From contig NZ_JARJHL010000017.1 of NCBI RefSeq assembly GCF_029309835.1, positions 186,001 through 250,000 of the forward strand: a stretch of DNA of 64,000 nucleotides, given 5' to 3'. Position 1 is the stretch's first letter. Each line of letters begins with the position of its first letter. The DNA is from Paracoccus sp. DMF-8 (lineage in GTDB: Bacteria > Pseudomonadota > Alphaproteobacteria > Rhodobacterales > Rhodobacteraceae). A program made the translations under genes and the position numbers. Shown piece by piece: positions 63,737 through 64,000 of the stretch. The notes below the pieces were generated by a model. It was not told where the DNA came from and did no database searches. It worked only from the letters and a program-made list of their open reading frames with translations.

Positions 63737-64000
63737 ATGCCGAAAAGCCCTGATCCTGTGGTGACAGGACCGATCCAGCGCAGCAGCGGGATCGTCCAGA
63801 TGGGCTATGTGGTCCCTGATCTGGGGGCCGCGCTGGACCATTGGACGAAAACCCTGGGCGTCGGCCCGTTTCTGGTCACGTCGCGGATCGACTATGCCGA
63901 ATTGCACTATCGCGGCAAGCCGATTGCAATCGAAAATGCCGTGGCGCTTGCGTCATGGCGCGGCATGCAGATCGAGATCATCCAGCAGACCTCTGGCGAC
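63737..64000 (+). CDS. VOC-family (glyoxalase/dioxygenase-fold) protein, partial at right edge
   Basis: The first 88 residues of a plus-strand gene starting MPKSPDPVVTGPIQRSSG at 63737, with a strong GGAGGAGGAAGGA ribosome site; the rest lies beyond the window. The segment IVQMGYVVPDLGAALDHWTKTLGVGPFLVT is a typical first beta-alpha-beta module of the vicinal oxygen chelate fold, and His36 could be a metal ligand. Related proteins include extradiol dioxygenases and glyoxalases. It is divergent from the GntR gene, extending the catabolic cluster to the right. Confidence 0.78.
   Translation, partial: MPKSPDPVVTGPIQRSSGIVQMGYVVPDLGAALDHWTKTLGVGPFLVTSRIDYAELHYRGKPIAIENAVALASWRGMQIEIIQQTSGD

Noticed and set aside
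1..64000. CRISPR arrays, tRNA or rRNA genes, insertion sequences, phage integrase or attachment sites
   Set aside because: No regularly spaced repeats, cloverleaf genes, transposase or integrase motifs, or flanking direct repeats were found.

Overview
The window is GC-rich, densely packed DNA with AT-rich promoter islands. It carries a complete-looking methylamine dehydrogenase (mau) locus in the order mauF-B-E-D-A-C-J-G-M-N. Gene order and protein sequences point to an alphaproteobacterium of the Paracoccus/Rhodobacterales type. I see no rRNA, tRNA, CRISPR array, transposase or phage gene.

Layout. (1) 1-2575, minus strand: a DUF4123 adaptor, an unknown protein and a left-truncated protein with a papain/C39-like Cys-His core. 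This looks like an orphan type VI secretion cargo module. (2) 3110-14515: formate-tetrahydrofolate ligase (fhs), a LysR regulator (probable mauR), then the mau operon for periplasmic oxidation of methylamine with amicyanin as electron acceptor. Six of the ten mau genes carry small indels, although catalytic residues and downstream frames are preserved. (3) 14454-19217: a GntP-type permease, a secreted alpha/beta hydrolase, and a LysR/zinc alcohol dehydrogenase divergent pair. (4) 19320-31643: a polyol-type catabolic locus. A GlpD-like FAD dehydrogenase and a frameshifted GntR/UTRA regulator lie divergent from an FGGY kinase, a GlpSTPQUV-like ABC transporter and an acetolactate-synthase-like ThDP enzyme. 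Two perfect TGTAATTACA palindromes lie in the divergent promoter. (5) 31716-41958: a branched acyl-CoA degradation module (two enoyl-CoA hydratases, 3-hydroxyisobutyrate dehydrogenase, 3-hydroxyisobutyryl-CoA hydrolase, acyl-CoA dehydrogenase, etfBA, a 3-hydroxyacyl-CoA dehydrogenase/hydratase fusion) divergent from a thiolase, followed by a DcaP-like porin. (6) 43538-64000: a multi-operon catabolic cluster of unknown substrate. It has two Rieske oxygenases, four SDRs, two ThuA-like proteins, a CoA-transferase, a CoA ligase, a truncated AMP-binding protein, a thiolase-like probable retro-aldolase with a DUF35 partner, a MaoC-like protein, an alpha/beta hydrolase, a KstD-like flavoprotein, a dihydrolipoyl dehydrogenase, an FCD-type GntR regulator and a partial VOC protein.

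How the parts connect. Regions 5 and 6 share a promoter signature. The identical 12-mer ATATACAATAAT occurs in three divergent promoters (40573, 46430 and, reversed, 63675), with related TATACAA elements at 55072-55096 and elsewhere. The simplest reading is one regulon under the FCD GntR regulator at 62769-63443. Region 6 would activate, hydroxylate and cleave a cyclic or branched substrate, and region 5 would finish the acyl-CoA products. The substrate is not evident from sequence.

The main points for follow-up are the indel-riddled mau operon (real decay or consensus error), the uncharacterised region 6 pathway with its shared operator, and the peptidase-like secretion cargo at the left edge.
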